Origin: Rhizobium sophorae
GTDB lineage: Bacteria > Pseudomonadota > Alphaproteobacteria > Rhizobiales > Rhizobiaceae
Length of the DNA stretch: 64,000 nt
Direction of reading: 5' to 3'
Assembly (NCBI RefSeq): GCF_013087515.1
Contig: NZ_JABFCN010000040.1
Span: forward strand, 1 to 64,000
Position numbers and translations under genes: made by a program. Below the pieces are notes generated by a model. It ran no database searches. It was not told where the DNA came from and was given only the letters and a program-made list of their open reading frames with translations. Below, one piece after another: positions 54,647 through 62,087 of this stretch (positions are counted from its first letter, which is position 1; each line of letters begins with the position of its first letter).

Positions 54647-56242
54647 TTACTGGGTTTCGACCTTGGTCACGTTCTCGAGACGCGTCAGCTGAGACGGATG
54701 CCCCACATATCCCTCGACCTTGGTGGACAGGACGATCGGCTCAAAGCGCTCGAAGAGTGGGAGCACCGCCGGCTTCTGTTCAACGAACATCTTCTGCATC
54801 TGAACATAGATTTCGCCGCGCTTCTTGGCGTCCGGCTCCATCGATGCTTTCGCCGTCAGGGCCGTGAGTTCCGGGATGTCCCAGGCCGAGCGCCAGACGA
54901 AATTGCCGGCATTGTTGGCTTCCTTCGAGTTGTCGGGATTGGAGGAGAACTGCTCCATCGAGCCGAGGACGTTCGGCATATAGGCGCTGGTCTGCGGGAT
55001 CAGCAGATCGAAATCCCTGGCGCGATGGGCGGCAATGATTTCCGAGCCGTTGCCCTGCTGGATGTCGATCTTGATGCCGATCTGGGCAAGCGATGCCTGG
55101 ATGGCGGTGGCAAGATCGATGCGCGGCGTTTGCGCGATCGTCTTCAGCGACAGCGAGAAGCCGTCCTTGAAGCCTGCCTCGCTCAGCAGCTGCTTGGACT
55201 TTTCGACGTCGAGATGCCAATCGGGGTTCGGGATGGCGTATTCGAAATTCTCCGGAACGGGTACGTTTCTCGCCCGCCCGTAAGGACCCATGATGGTCTT
55301 TTCGATGCCCTTATAGTCGATGCCGTAAGCAATGGCTTCGCGAACCTTCGGGTTGGAGAGGTATTTGTTGCCGGCATTCATCGACAGCACGTAGAAACCG
55401 CCCGTCGGAATACGCTGGATGGCAAAGCCCTTCTTGTCCTGGAACGTCGCGAGATCCGAGGCGGTCAGGGCGCTCGCAATATCGATATCGCCGCGTTCGA
55501 GCATCAGCCGTTCGACCTGGCTTTCAGGCACATGCCGGACGATGACGCGACGCATCTTTGGCGCGCCGGTCATATAATCCTTGTTGGCATCGAGGATTAC
55601 CAGTTCGTTCGGAGACCAGCGATTGAGGGTGAACGGACCGGAGCCAGCCGAATGGGTTCGCATCCAGGCGTTGCCGTAGTCGTTATCGACGGCGTGGCTC
55701 TCGACCTCGACGCTGTCGACCACGCTGGTGGTGGTGGTCGTCAGCCGGTAGAGCAGAAGCTCTGCCGTCACCTGTTCGGAGAGATCGATCCGCACCGTCT
55801 GGTCGTCGACGGCCTTGACGAGCTTTTCGACATTGTCCTTGTCGTAGCCGACGCGCTTGAGGTTGGCGGCGGCCGCCTGGTCCATCTTCAAGAGCCGCGC
55901 CAATGAATAAACGACATCCTTCGAGGTGACCGGATTGCCGGAGGCGAAATTGGCCTTGCGCAGCGTAAAGGTGATGCCCTTGTCGTCAACCTTCCAGCTT
56001 TCTGCCAGCTGCGGAAGAATCTTGCCGTCCGCGGTGCTGGCGACCAGCCGATCGTAGAGATTCGACATGATCTCGACCGCTTTGCCTTCGGTCGCCTGCT
56101 GCGGATCCAGCGACAGAACCTGCGCCAGCGATGTGCCGACCACCAACTGGTCCTGCGGTGTGGCGGCCTGCGAGAGCGGAGCAGCGATCGTCAGGGCGCC
56201 GATCACGGCGCCGACGAATAAGCCCTTAGAAAAATGCTTCAT
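54647..56242 (-). CDS. Dipeptide-type ABC transporter substrate-binding protein (SBP family 5)
   Basis: A 531-residue periplasmic protein with a signal peptide ending near PLSQAATP, preceded by GGGAGGACTGACA. Family-5 words include SLDPQQATEGKAVEIMSNLYD and KVREAIAYGIDYKGI. Family-5 proteins bind peptides but also oligosaccharides, including uronate oligomers in soil bacteria. The adjacent UxuA- and KdgD-like enzymes make a sugar-acid or oligouronide ligand more likely than a peptide. Confidence 0.9.
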   Translation of the reverse strand: MKHFSKGLFVGAVIGALTIAAPLSQAATPQDQLVVGTSLAQVLSLDPQQATEGKAVEIMSNLYDRLVASTADGKILPQLAESWKVDDKGITFTLRKANFASGNPVTSKDVVYSLARLLKMDQAAAANLKRVGYDKDNVEKLVKAVDDQTVRIDLSEQVTAELLLYRLTTTTTSVVDSVEVESHAVDNDYGNAWMRTHSAGSGPFTLNRWSPNELVILDANKDYMTGAPKMRRVIVRHVPESQVERLMLERGDIDIASALTASDLATFQDKKGFAIQRIPTGGFYVLSMNAGNKYLSNPKVREAIAYGIDYKGIEKTIMGPYGRARNVPVPENFEYAIPNPDWHLDVEKSKQLLSEAGFKDGFSLSLKTIAQTPRIDLATAIQASLAQIGIKIDIQQGNGSEIIAAHRARDFDLLIPQTSAYMPNVLGSMEQFSSNPDNSKEANNAGNFVWRSAWDIPELTALTAKASMEPDAKKRGEIYVQMQKMFVEQKPAVLPLFERFEPIVLSTKVEGYVGHPSQLTRLENVTKVETQ

Positions 56243-56270
56243 TGTCAGTCCTCCCTAGACTACTATAAAA

Positions 56271-56283
56271 GACATATTATGTC
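56271..56283. promoter_or_regulatory. Palindrome GACATATTATGTC, candidate GntR operator (site 1)
   Basis: A 13-nt palindrome (GACATA-T-TATGTC) sits between the divergent binding-protein and GntR genes, 28 bp from the binding-protein ATG. The word CATATTATGTC recurs at 57108-57118 in front of the uxuA-like gene. A further TATGTCGTATTATGA follows at 56290-56304. Confidence 0.65.
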
Positions 56284-56375
56284 GCCCGTATGTCGTATTA
56301 TGATTTATCGAAGTCTGATATGATTTGCAAGACCCGAGCGGGAGACTTGATGCAAAGGGATTGGGGGAACGGACA

Positions 56376-57086
56376 ATGACGACACTCGGCGGTGGCCGGC
56401 AAAGACTGGCGCAGCAGGTCATCGATCAGTTGCGGGCGCAGATCGAGACGGGGAAGCTACGGGTCGGCGACCAGTTGCCAACCGAGCCGCAGCTTGAAGC
56501 GACATTCGGCGTCAGCCGCACCGTGGTGCGCGAGGCCATTGCCGATCTGAGGTCGGCAGGCTTCGTCAAGCCGATCCAGGGCAAAGGCGTCTTCGTCGCG
56601 GATCCGAAGGCGCATTCGGTCCTGTCACTGACGCCGGTGGAAATCAAAAGCATTCCGGAAACCCTGGAATTGCTGGAGTTTCGCATGGCCGCCGAGGGTG
56701 AAGCGGCGGCAATCGCCGCCTATCGCCGCACGGCCGAGCAGGAGGCGGCGATTCGCGAAGCCAACCGCAGAATGGCGCACCTGATCGAAACCGGACAGCA
56801 AACCGTGGAAGCGGATTACGCCTTCCACATGGCGATTGCCGCCGCCACGAACAACCGATTCTATGTCGATGTCCTGCGCCATTTCGGCCCCAGAGCCATC
56901 CCCCGCGGCCAGTTTCCGACACTGCCGGAAGCCAATGACCGCAGCTATCTTCAGAAGGTTTATGCCGAACATGTCGAAATCCTCGCGGCAATCGCCGATC
57001 AGGATCCCGAACGCGCCCGCCAGGCAATGCGCGCCCACATGCTGGCCAGCCAACGCCGCTACCGCATGCTCGCCGAGCAGCAATAG
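56376..57086 (+). CDS. GntR/FadR-family regulator of sugar-acid genes
   Basis: A 236-residue regulator; the start MTTLGGGRQRL is preceded by GGGGGAACGGAC. A winged helix (LRVGDQLPTEPQLEATFGVSRTVVRE) is followed by an FCD domain (ADYAFHMAIAAATNNRFY and HVEILAAIADQDPERA). It lies divergent to the importer and upstream of the two dehydratase genes. The shared palindromes on both sides suggest that it controls both operons, likely sensing a sugar acid. Confidence 0.88.
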   Translation: MTTLGGGRQRLAQQVIDQLRAQIETGKLRVGDQLPTEPQLEATFGVSRTVVREAIADLRSAGFVKPIQGKGVFVADPKAHSVLSLTPVEIKSIPETLELLEFRMAAEGEAAAIAAYRRTAEQEAAIREANRRMAHLIETGQQTVEADYAFHMAIAAATNNRFYVDVLRHFGPRAIPRGQFPTLPEANDRSYLQKVYAEHVEILAAIADQDPERARQAMRAHMLASQRRYRMLAEQQ

Positions 57087-57107
57087 GGCTCGACACTCTT
57101 CGAAATT

Positions 57108-57127
57108 CATATTATGTCATATGACAT
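57108..57127. promoter_or_regulatory. CATATTATGTC plus palindrome ATGTCATATGACAT (site 2)
   Basis: ATGTCATATGACAT (57114-57127) is a perfect 14-bp palindrome. Overlapping it is CATATTATGTC (57108-57118), the same word as in site 1. It lies 24 bp before the uxuA-like ATG and 21 bp after the GntR stop, a natural operator position. Confidence 0.65.
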
Positions 57128-57151
57128 TATGTAATTTCGAGAGAGACTCAA

Positions 57152-58126
57152 ATGTATCTGGGAACACAGGTCGCAGCGCGGGATGACGACGATTATCGTA
57201 TCTTCGCGCAACTGGGTGTGAAGCATATCAACGCCGACCCGCCGGGAAAGCCGAGCAGCTGGACGCTCTCCGACCTCGAACGTCATCGCGACAAGGTCGA
57301 AAGCTTCGGCCTCATCCTCGACATGATCCAGTTGCCCCTGCCCTCGCAGCCGATCGAGAAGGCTTCCTATCCCGATATCCTGCTTGCCGGCCCCGAGCGC
57401 GACAGACAGATCGACGCCGTCTGCAAGCTGATCGAGAATGCCGCCGCCGCCGGTATTCCTGCGGTGAAGTACAATCTCAACCTGATCGGCATTCCCCGCA
57501 CACCGGATGAACCGGGACGCGGCGGGTCGATGAATGCGAGCTTCCGGTGGGACAAGACGGATCAACAGGCCGAGCCCGGTCTTGCTGGCGTGCTGTCCGA
57601 AGACGACAACTGGGAGCGGATCGACTATTTCCTGGAGCGCGTCGTTCCTGTCGCTGCAAGCAATCGCGTCCGGCTCGCCTGCCATCCGCACGATCCCTAT
57701 ACGCCGCCGGGGTATCGCGGCGTCACGCGGGTGCTGGGTACGGTGGAAGGCCTGAAGAAGTTCGTGCTGATGCGCGAAAACCCCTATCACGGCCTCAATT
57801 TCTGCCAGGGGTCGATCGGCGAGATGCTGGAAAATCCTGGCAAGGAAATCGACGATGTCATTCGCTGGTTCGGCCAGCGCGGCAAGATCTTCAATGTTCA
57901 CTTCCGCAATATTCGCGGCGGCAAGCTGTCCTTCATGGAGACCTTCCCTGAAGAAGGCGACATGGACATGGTCCGCTCGGCCAGGATCTACAAGGAGGTG
58001 GGCTTCAAATACATGCTGATGCCCGACCATGTGCCGACCGTCAGCGGCAAGGATCCAACCGCCACCGCATTTGCCTTCTGCTACGGCTATATCGCAGCAC
58101 TTCTGCAAGTGCTCGACAGCGAGTAA
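57152..58126 (+). CDS. Mannonate dehydratase-like protein (UxuA family)
   Basis: A 324-residue TIM-barrel protein; UxuA dehydrates D-mannonate to 2-keto-3-deoxygluconate. Candidate metal-binding and catalytic words are CHPHDPYTPPGY, NFCQGSIGEM, NVHFRNIRGG and MPDHVPTVSG, all in family order. It is shorter than E. coli UxuA (394 residues), as in a large group of rhizobial relatives whose exact substrate is less certain. The ATG has GAGAGAGACTCAA upstream; kdgD follows 32 bp later. Confidence 0.85.
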   Translation: MYLGTQVAARDDDDYRIFAQLGVKHINADPPGKPSSWTLSDLERHRDKVESFGLILDMIQLPLPSQPIEKASYPDILLAGPERDRQIDAVCKLIENAAAAGIPAVKYNLNLIGIPRTPDEPGRGGSMNASFRWDKTDQQAEPGLAGVLSEDDNWERIDYFLERVVPVAASNRVRLACHPHDPYTPPGYRGVTRVLGTVEGLKKFVLMRENPYHGLNFCQGSIGEMLENPGKEIDDVIRWFGQRGKIFNVHFRNIRGGKLSFMETFPEEGDMDMVRSARIYKEVGFKYMLMPDHVPTVSGKDPTATAFAFCYGYIAALLQVLDSE

Positions 58127-58158
58127 TCCGGTTTTCAACACCTAAGACATAGGACTTC

Positions 58159-59085
58159 ATGATGAACCCGCTTGAATTGAAGAAGGCCGTCGGCAGTGGT
58201 CTCCTGTCGTTTCCGGTGACCCATTTCGACGATCAACTCAAGTTCGACGAAGCTAAATATCGCCGTCACGTCGAGTGGCTTTCCGGTTACGACGCTGCTG
58301 CACTGTTTGCCGCCGGCGGCACCGGGGAGTTCTTCTCTCTCAATCCGGCCGAGATTCCGCAGGTAGTCCGGGCCGCCAAGGCGTCGGCCGGCAAGACGCC
58401 GATCATTTCGGGAACCGGCTACGGTACATCGCTCGCCATCGAGATCGCAGTCGCGGCCGAGAAGGCCGGCGCGGACGGACTGCTGCTGCTGCCGCCCTAT
58501 CTGATGTTTGCCGAACAGGCGGGTCTCATCGCCCACGTCAAGGCGGTCTGCCAATCGGTCGGCATCGGCGTCATCGTCTATAACCGCGACAACGCCGTCC
58601 TGACCGCCGACAGCATCGCGCGCCTGGCGGAGGAATGCCCGAACCTGATCGGCTTCAAGGACGGCGTCGGCGATGTCGACAAGGTGATCGAGATCACCAC
58701 CCTGCTTGGCGACCGTCTCGTCTACGTCGGCGGCATGCCGACCCATGAGGTTTACGCCCAGGCCTATTTCGCGGCAGGCGTGACGACCTATTCATCGGCC
58801 GTTTTCAACTTCGTGCCCGCGCTTGCCCAGCGCTTTTACGGCGCCTTGCGCACCGGCGATCAGGCAACCGTCGACGAGATCCTCAAAGGCTTCTTCTTCC
58901 CCTTCGTCGCCTTGCGCAACCGCAAGAAGGGATACGCCGTCTCCATCATCAAGGCCGGCCTTCGCGTCCTCGGGCAGAATCCCGGCCCCGTGCGCCCGCC
59001 TTTGACGGATCTTACCCAGGAAGAGCTCGTGCTGCTGGAAAAGATCGTCCAGGCCAACGGCGTCACACGGATCGCGGCGGAATAA
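58159..59085 (+). CDS. kdgD: 5-dehydro-4-deoxyglucarate dehydratase (KdgD type)
   Basis: A 308-residue member of the DapA/NanA aldolase superfamily. Lys167 (LIGFKDGVGD) is the Schiff-base residue and Tyr141 (VIVYNRDNA) the proton relay. AGGTGEFFSLNP is the substrate loop. KdgD converts 5-dehydro-4-deoxyglucarate to 2-oxoglutarate semialdehyde, a step in galacturonate/glucarate oxidation. A second ATG lies 3 bp downstream. The gene ends in a hairpin. Confidence 0.9.
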   Translation: MMNPLELKKAVGSGLLSFPVTHFDDQLKFDEAKYRRHVEWLSGYDAAALFAAGGTGEFFSLNPAEIPQVVRAAKASAGKTPIISGTGYGTSLAIEIAVAAEKAGADGLLLLPPYLMFAEQAGLIAHVKAVCQSVGIGVIVYNRDNAVLTADSIARLAEECPNLIGFKDGVGDVDKVIEITTLLGDRLVYVGGMPTHEVYAQAYFAAGVTTYSSAVFNFVPALAQRFYGALRTGDQATVDEILKGFFFPFVALRNRKKGYAVSIIKAGLRVLGQNPGPVRPPLTDLTQEELVLLEKIVQANGVTRIAAE

Positions 59086-59101
59086 TATATCGCGGCAGTA
59101 G

Positions 59102-59124
59102 GCCGCCGGGGTGGCCCCGGCGGC
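59102..59124 (+). terminator. Hairpin after kdgD
   Basis: A perfect 10-bp stem GCCGCCGGGG / CCCCGGCGGC (59102-59111 with 59115-59124) with a 3-nt loop lies 17 bp after the kdgD stop. No T run follows. It probably marks the end of the operon, facing the convergent AraC gene. Confidence 0.6.
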
Positions 59125-59241
59125 TGTCCGGTTCGCACCAACAACGGACATCGGCTCGGTTTGGATAGACGACCGCTATGGGGCCGGAAGCGGCGCGTCC
59201 GTTATCGGGGCAAGTTCATGCATTGCGCCGGATCTACACCA

Positions 59242-60240
59242 TCATCGATCCTGAATAGTTGTCGATTTGGCATTCATGGGCGCAAAACCAAACTGTGCCT
59301 TGAAGGCTCGGCTGAAGGCTGCTTCAGAATCATAGCCCACTTGCCTGGCGACCGACCCAACCTTGGCATCAGGCTGGCGCATCAAGCCCAAGGCGAGCGT
59401 CAGCCGCCAGCGGCTGTGGTAGGAAAGTGGCGCTTCTTTCACCAATGCTGTAAATCGCGCCGCGAAGCCGGACCGGGACAGGCCCGCCACGCGAGCCAGA
59501 TCGAGCACGGTCCAGCGCCGATAAGGTTCGTCGTGGATGGCCTTGAGCGAGCGGCTGATGCGCGCATCGCCGAGCGCTCCAAGCCAGCCGACATTGCCGC
59601 CCCGCTCGATCCGCACCCAGCTACGCAGGATACTGATCACCAGCACGTCGATCAGCCGTGAAATCATGATGGACGCGCCGGGATACACCTCCTGGGCTTC
59701 CTTCATCATGAAGTAGCCAAGGCCCTCGGCCCATCCGGCGGTCTCGCCGCTGGCTTTTGGAATGTGAATGACCGACGGCAGTGCCGATACGAGCCAGGGC
59801 ACGGAAGCGCTTTCGAACCGAAAGGCTCCGGCGATAAGCTTGGTCTGTTGGCCGCCTCCGCCGTGGGAGACATTGAGTTTTTCGGCGGTAACCTGCGCCG
59901 CCATCAGGGCTGCCAAGTCAGCCTCAGTTGCACACTCGCCATCGCTCAAGCCGTGCCCAAGGCCTCGCGGCAGCATGATCAGATCGCCAGTTGCCACCTG
60001 CAAGGCATGGCCCTGATCGTTCACAACCGTCAGGCTCCCTTCGAGCACGATGAAGAAATAAGCCGCTCCTGGATGAAAGCGTAGCGCCCATGGTTGGCTG
60101 AGTTCGACGGTAAAGACGATTTCGCCATGCAGGCTGACCATGGCCAAAATCTGGGAGAGCAGATCCACCCGAGAGGCGAGCATAATCGCATTTTTGGACG
60201 ACGGAGCATGCATTGCGGGGCTCGGGTCATGGTGATCCAT
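59242..60240 (-). CDS. AraC-family transcriptional regulator
   Basis: A 332-residue regulator. The N-terminal half has a cupin-like AraC-binding domain (FHPGAAYFFIVLEGSLTV, ATGDLIMLPRGLGHGL). The C-terminal half has two helix-turn-helix motifs (WTVLDLARVAGLSRSGFAARF and GSVARQVGYDSEAAFSRAFK). It is divergent from the alpha/beta hydrolase with 166 bp between them, its likely target. Confidence 0.9.
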   Translation of the reverse strand: MDHHDPSPAMHAPSSKNAIMLASRVDLLSQILAMVSLHGEIVFTVELSQPWALRFHPGAAYFFIVLEGSLTVVNDQGHALQVATGDLIMLPRGLGHGLSDGECATEADLAALMAAQVTAEKLNVSHGGGGQQTKLIAGAFRFESASVPWLVSALPSVIHIPKASGETAGWAEGLGYFMMKEAQEVYPGASIMISRLIDVLVISILRSWVRIERGGNVGWLGALGDARISRSLKAIHDEPYRRWTVLDLARVAGLSRSGFAARFTALVKEAPLSYHSRWRLTLALGLMRQPDAKVGSVARQVGYDSEAAFSRAFKAQFGFAPMNAKSTTIQDR

Positions 60241-60406
60241 CTCGGTAAACCCTAGTTTGGTTTTGTCTTCAACGAGGAATTATCTGGCAGTTCAAGTGTT
60301 TCCGCGAAGGCAAGGCCATCCCGGTCTTCCTGCCTTCGTGTAGGCGACAGCATTGCAGATTATCCGAATTAAGCAATTGCGCTGATGCGCCCTATAGGAG
60401 CTCCAA

Positions 60407-61177
60407 ATGAAATCTCTTCTTATGTCCGCCCTAATGCTGACGACCGCCATGCTTGGTGCTGCACCCGCAAGGGCCCAGCCGGCTCTCCCGGATCAAACAA
60501 TTAAGAATATCGTTCTTGTCCACGGCGCCTTCGTCGACGAAACGAGTTGGGACGGCGTCGCTGCAATCCTGACCGCCAAGGGCTACAAGGTGACTGCCGT
60601 AAAGAACCCACTGACCTCGCTTGCTGACGACGTCGCTGCCACCAATGCGGTGCTGGATGCGCAAAATGGCCCGGTTGTTCTGGTGGGCCATTCCTGGGGT
60701 GGCGTGGTGATCGGCGAGGCGGGCGACAGCGCCAAGGTGGCATCACTCGTCTATGTCTCGGCCTTTGCGCCCGAGAAAGGTGAAACCATCACAGCATTGG
60801 CAGCCAGCGGTCCGGCAACCCCCGGAGCGGCGGCCATTCGGCCCGACGCAAAGGGTTACTTGAGCATCGATCCTGCAGTGTTCCCCAGTGCAGTGGCGGG
60901 CGACCTGCCCAAGAAGATCGGTGAACATCTGGCAGCGCACCAGATGCCGATCAACCACACTGCCTTCGATGCGCCTGCTGAGGTCGCGGCATGGCACGAC
61001 AAGCCAAGCTGGTACGTCCTGAGCTCCAAGGACCTCGTCCTTGATCCCCACGCACAGGCTTTTTTTGCCGAACGGATGACGGCCAAGGTGACGACGGTCG
61101 AGGGTAGCCACGCCTCGCTGGCCTCGCACGCCAAGGAAGTGGCTGCGGTCATAGAAGCGGCCGCAGGAGCAAAGTAG
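60407..61177 (+). CDS. Exported alpha/beta hydrolase
   Basis: A 256-residue protein with a signal peptide (MLTTAMLGAAPARAQP). The oxyanion word VLVHGAFVD (HG at 39-40), nucleophile Ser96 in GHSWGG and a late His in EGSHAS give a full catalytic triad layout. It resembles the EstA/salicylate-esterase-like hydrolases that often lie beside AraC regulators. Substrate unknown. A CGATGCTA / TAGCATCG inverted repeat (61189-61226) follows the stop. Confidence 0.88.
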   Translation: MKSLLMSALMLTTAMLGAAPARAQPALPDQTIKNIVLVHGAFVDETSWDGVAAILTAKGYKVTAVKNPLTSLADDVAATNAVLDAQNGPVVLVGHSWGGVVIGEAGDSAKVASLVYVSAFAPEKGETITALAASGPATPGAAAIRPDAKGYLSIDPAVFPSAVAGDLPKKIGEHLAAHQMPINHTAFDAPAEVAAWHDKPSWYVLSSKDLVLDPHAQAFFAERMTAKVTTVEGSHASLASHAKEVAAVIEAAAGAK

Positions 61178-61321
61178 CCCTCGTCAAGCGATGCTATCGC
61201 CCGCCTCGCGGTGGTCGGTAGCATCGATGTGCAACGATCCCAGTTCGCAGGGTCGCACTCGCAGCGCTGACCCCTTGTCACTGGCAACACTGTGATAATG
61301 GCGACTTTCAAACTGGCCGTC

Positions 61322-61429
61322 TTAACGCGTCTCCGACCGCGGCGAATAGCTCGAGCAAAGCCCCCCTGCCCACGCGCCATGGCCTCGGACAGCGCCGCAC
61401 CGGAAACCGCCGGAATAGGACTCAGCCAT
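61322..61429 (-). pseudogene. Truncated GFA-family gene start (remnant 2)
   Basis: A 35-codon frame with GGAGG 4 bp before its ATG reads MAESYSGGFRCGAVRG. This is the N-terminal signature of GFA-family proteins (SGGxxCGAVR); the rest of the gene is missing and the frame ends at a TAA. The first Cys of the CxCGAV pair is replaced by Phe-Arg, so no zinc site could form. Confidence 0.5.
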
Positions 61430-61438
61430 CACGCCTCC

Positions 61439-61501
61439 TCACCCGCCCATCATAGCGGTTGCGTGGTAGCGCACGGCACCGCACTGGCAGCCGCCGCTCA
61501 C
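61439..61501 (-). pseudogene. GFA-family gene fragment (remnant 1)
   Basis: The frame reads EVSGGCQCGAVRYHATAMMGG and then stops. SGGCQCGAVRYHA is an excellent GFA N-terminal match with both cysteines, but the cysteine-rich remainder of the family is absent. Remnant 2 begins 10 bp downstream on the same strand, so two GFA genes seem to have been reduced to their starts. Confidence 0.55.
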
Positions 61502-62068
61502 CTCTGGAAAGGAACGGCTATCCCTATCGCTGCCTCGACACCGACGTCGACCACGGTGCACGGGCGGCAATGGGGTCATTCCATGCCGATGTCGATAGCC
61601 TGCGATCGTTGTTCTCAATGGCGTCAGCGTGCTCACTCAACCGACCAACCATGATCTTGTCGAGGCTCTCGGGATCACGGAGCGGCTGAACTCTTCGCAT
61701 ACATATGACGTGGTTATCGTGGGTGCCGGGCCGTCCGGTCTCGCCGCGGCCGTCTACGCCGCATCCGAAGGACTGAACACGCTGGTCATAGAGGCAGTTG
61801 GGCCTGGCGGACAGGCGGGCACGAGTTCGCGCATCGAGAACTATCTCGGATTTCCAATGGGTATTTCGGGACAGGATCTTGCCCGGCGAGCGCAAATACA
61901 GGCTCAGAAGTGCGGCGCACGTTTCGCCGTCGCCGAGGCGGCGCGGCGTCTCGATCGCACCTTGCTATCCGTTTGGGCGAAGGAACAGTCGTGGTCCACT
62001 CGATCCACGGCTGGCTGACGCACAATCCGGTGGACCGCGAAACAGCGGATCAATCGGTGGCCGTCTGA
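61501..62068 (+). pseudogene. Thioredoxin-reductase-like flavoprotein, decayed
   Basis: The remnant starts mid-protein with ERNGYPYRCLDTDVD, changes frame at about 61602 (a missing C would restore SLPIVVLNGV), then reads VLTQPTNHDLVEALGITERL. An intact FAD-binding region follows (VVIVGAGPSGLAAAVYAASE and GPGGQAGTSSRIENYLGFP). Near 61950 it shifts again (LAIRLGEGTVVVHS in another frame). The CxxC active site and NADPH domain are gone. The longest single frame is 61629-62018. It belongs to the thioredoxin reductase group often fused to cyclic-nucleotide-binding domains. Confidence 0.7.
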
Positions 62069-62087
62069 GAAAGAACAGGGCAAGCCG

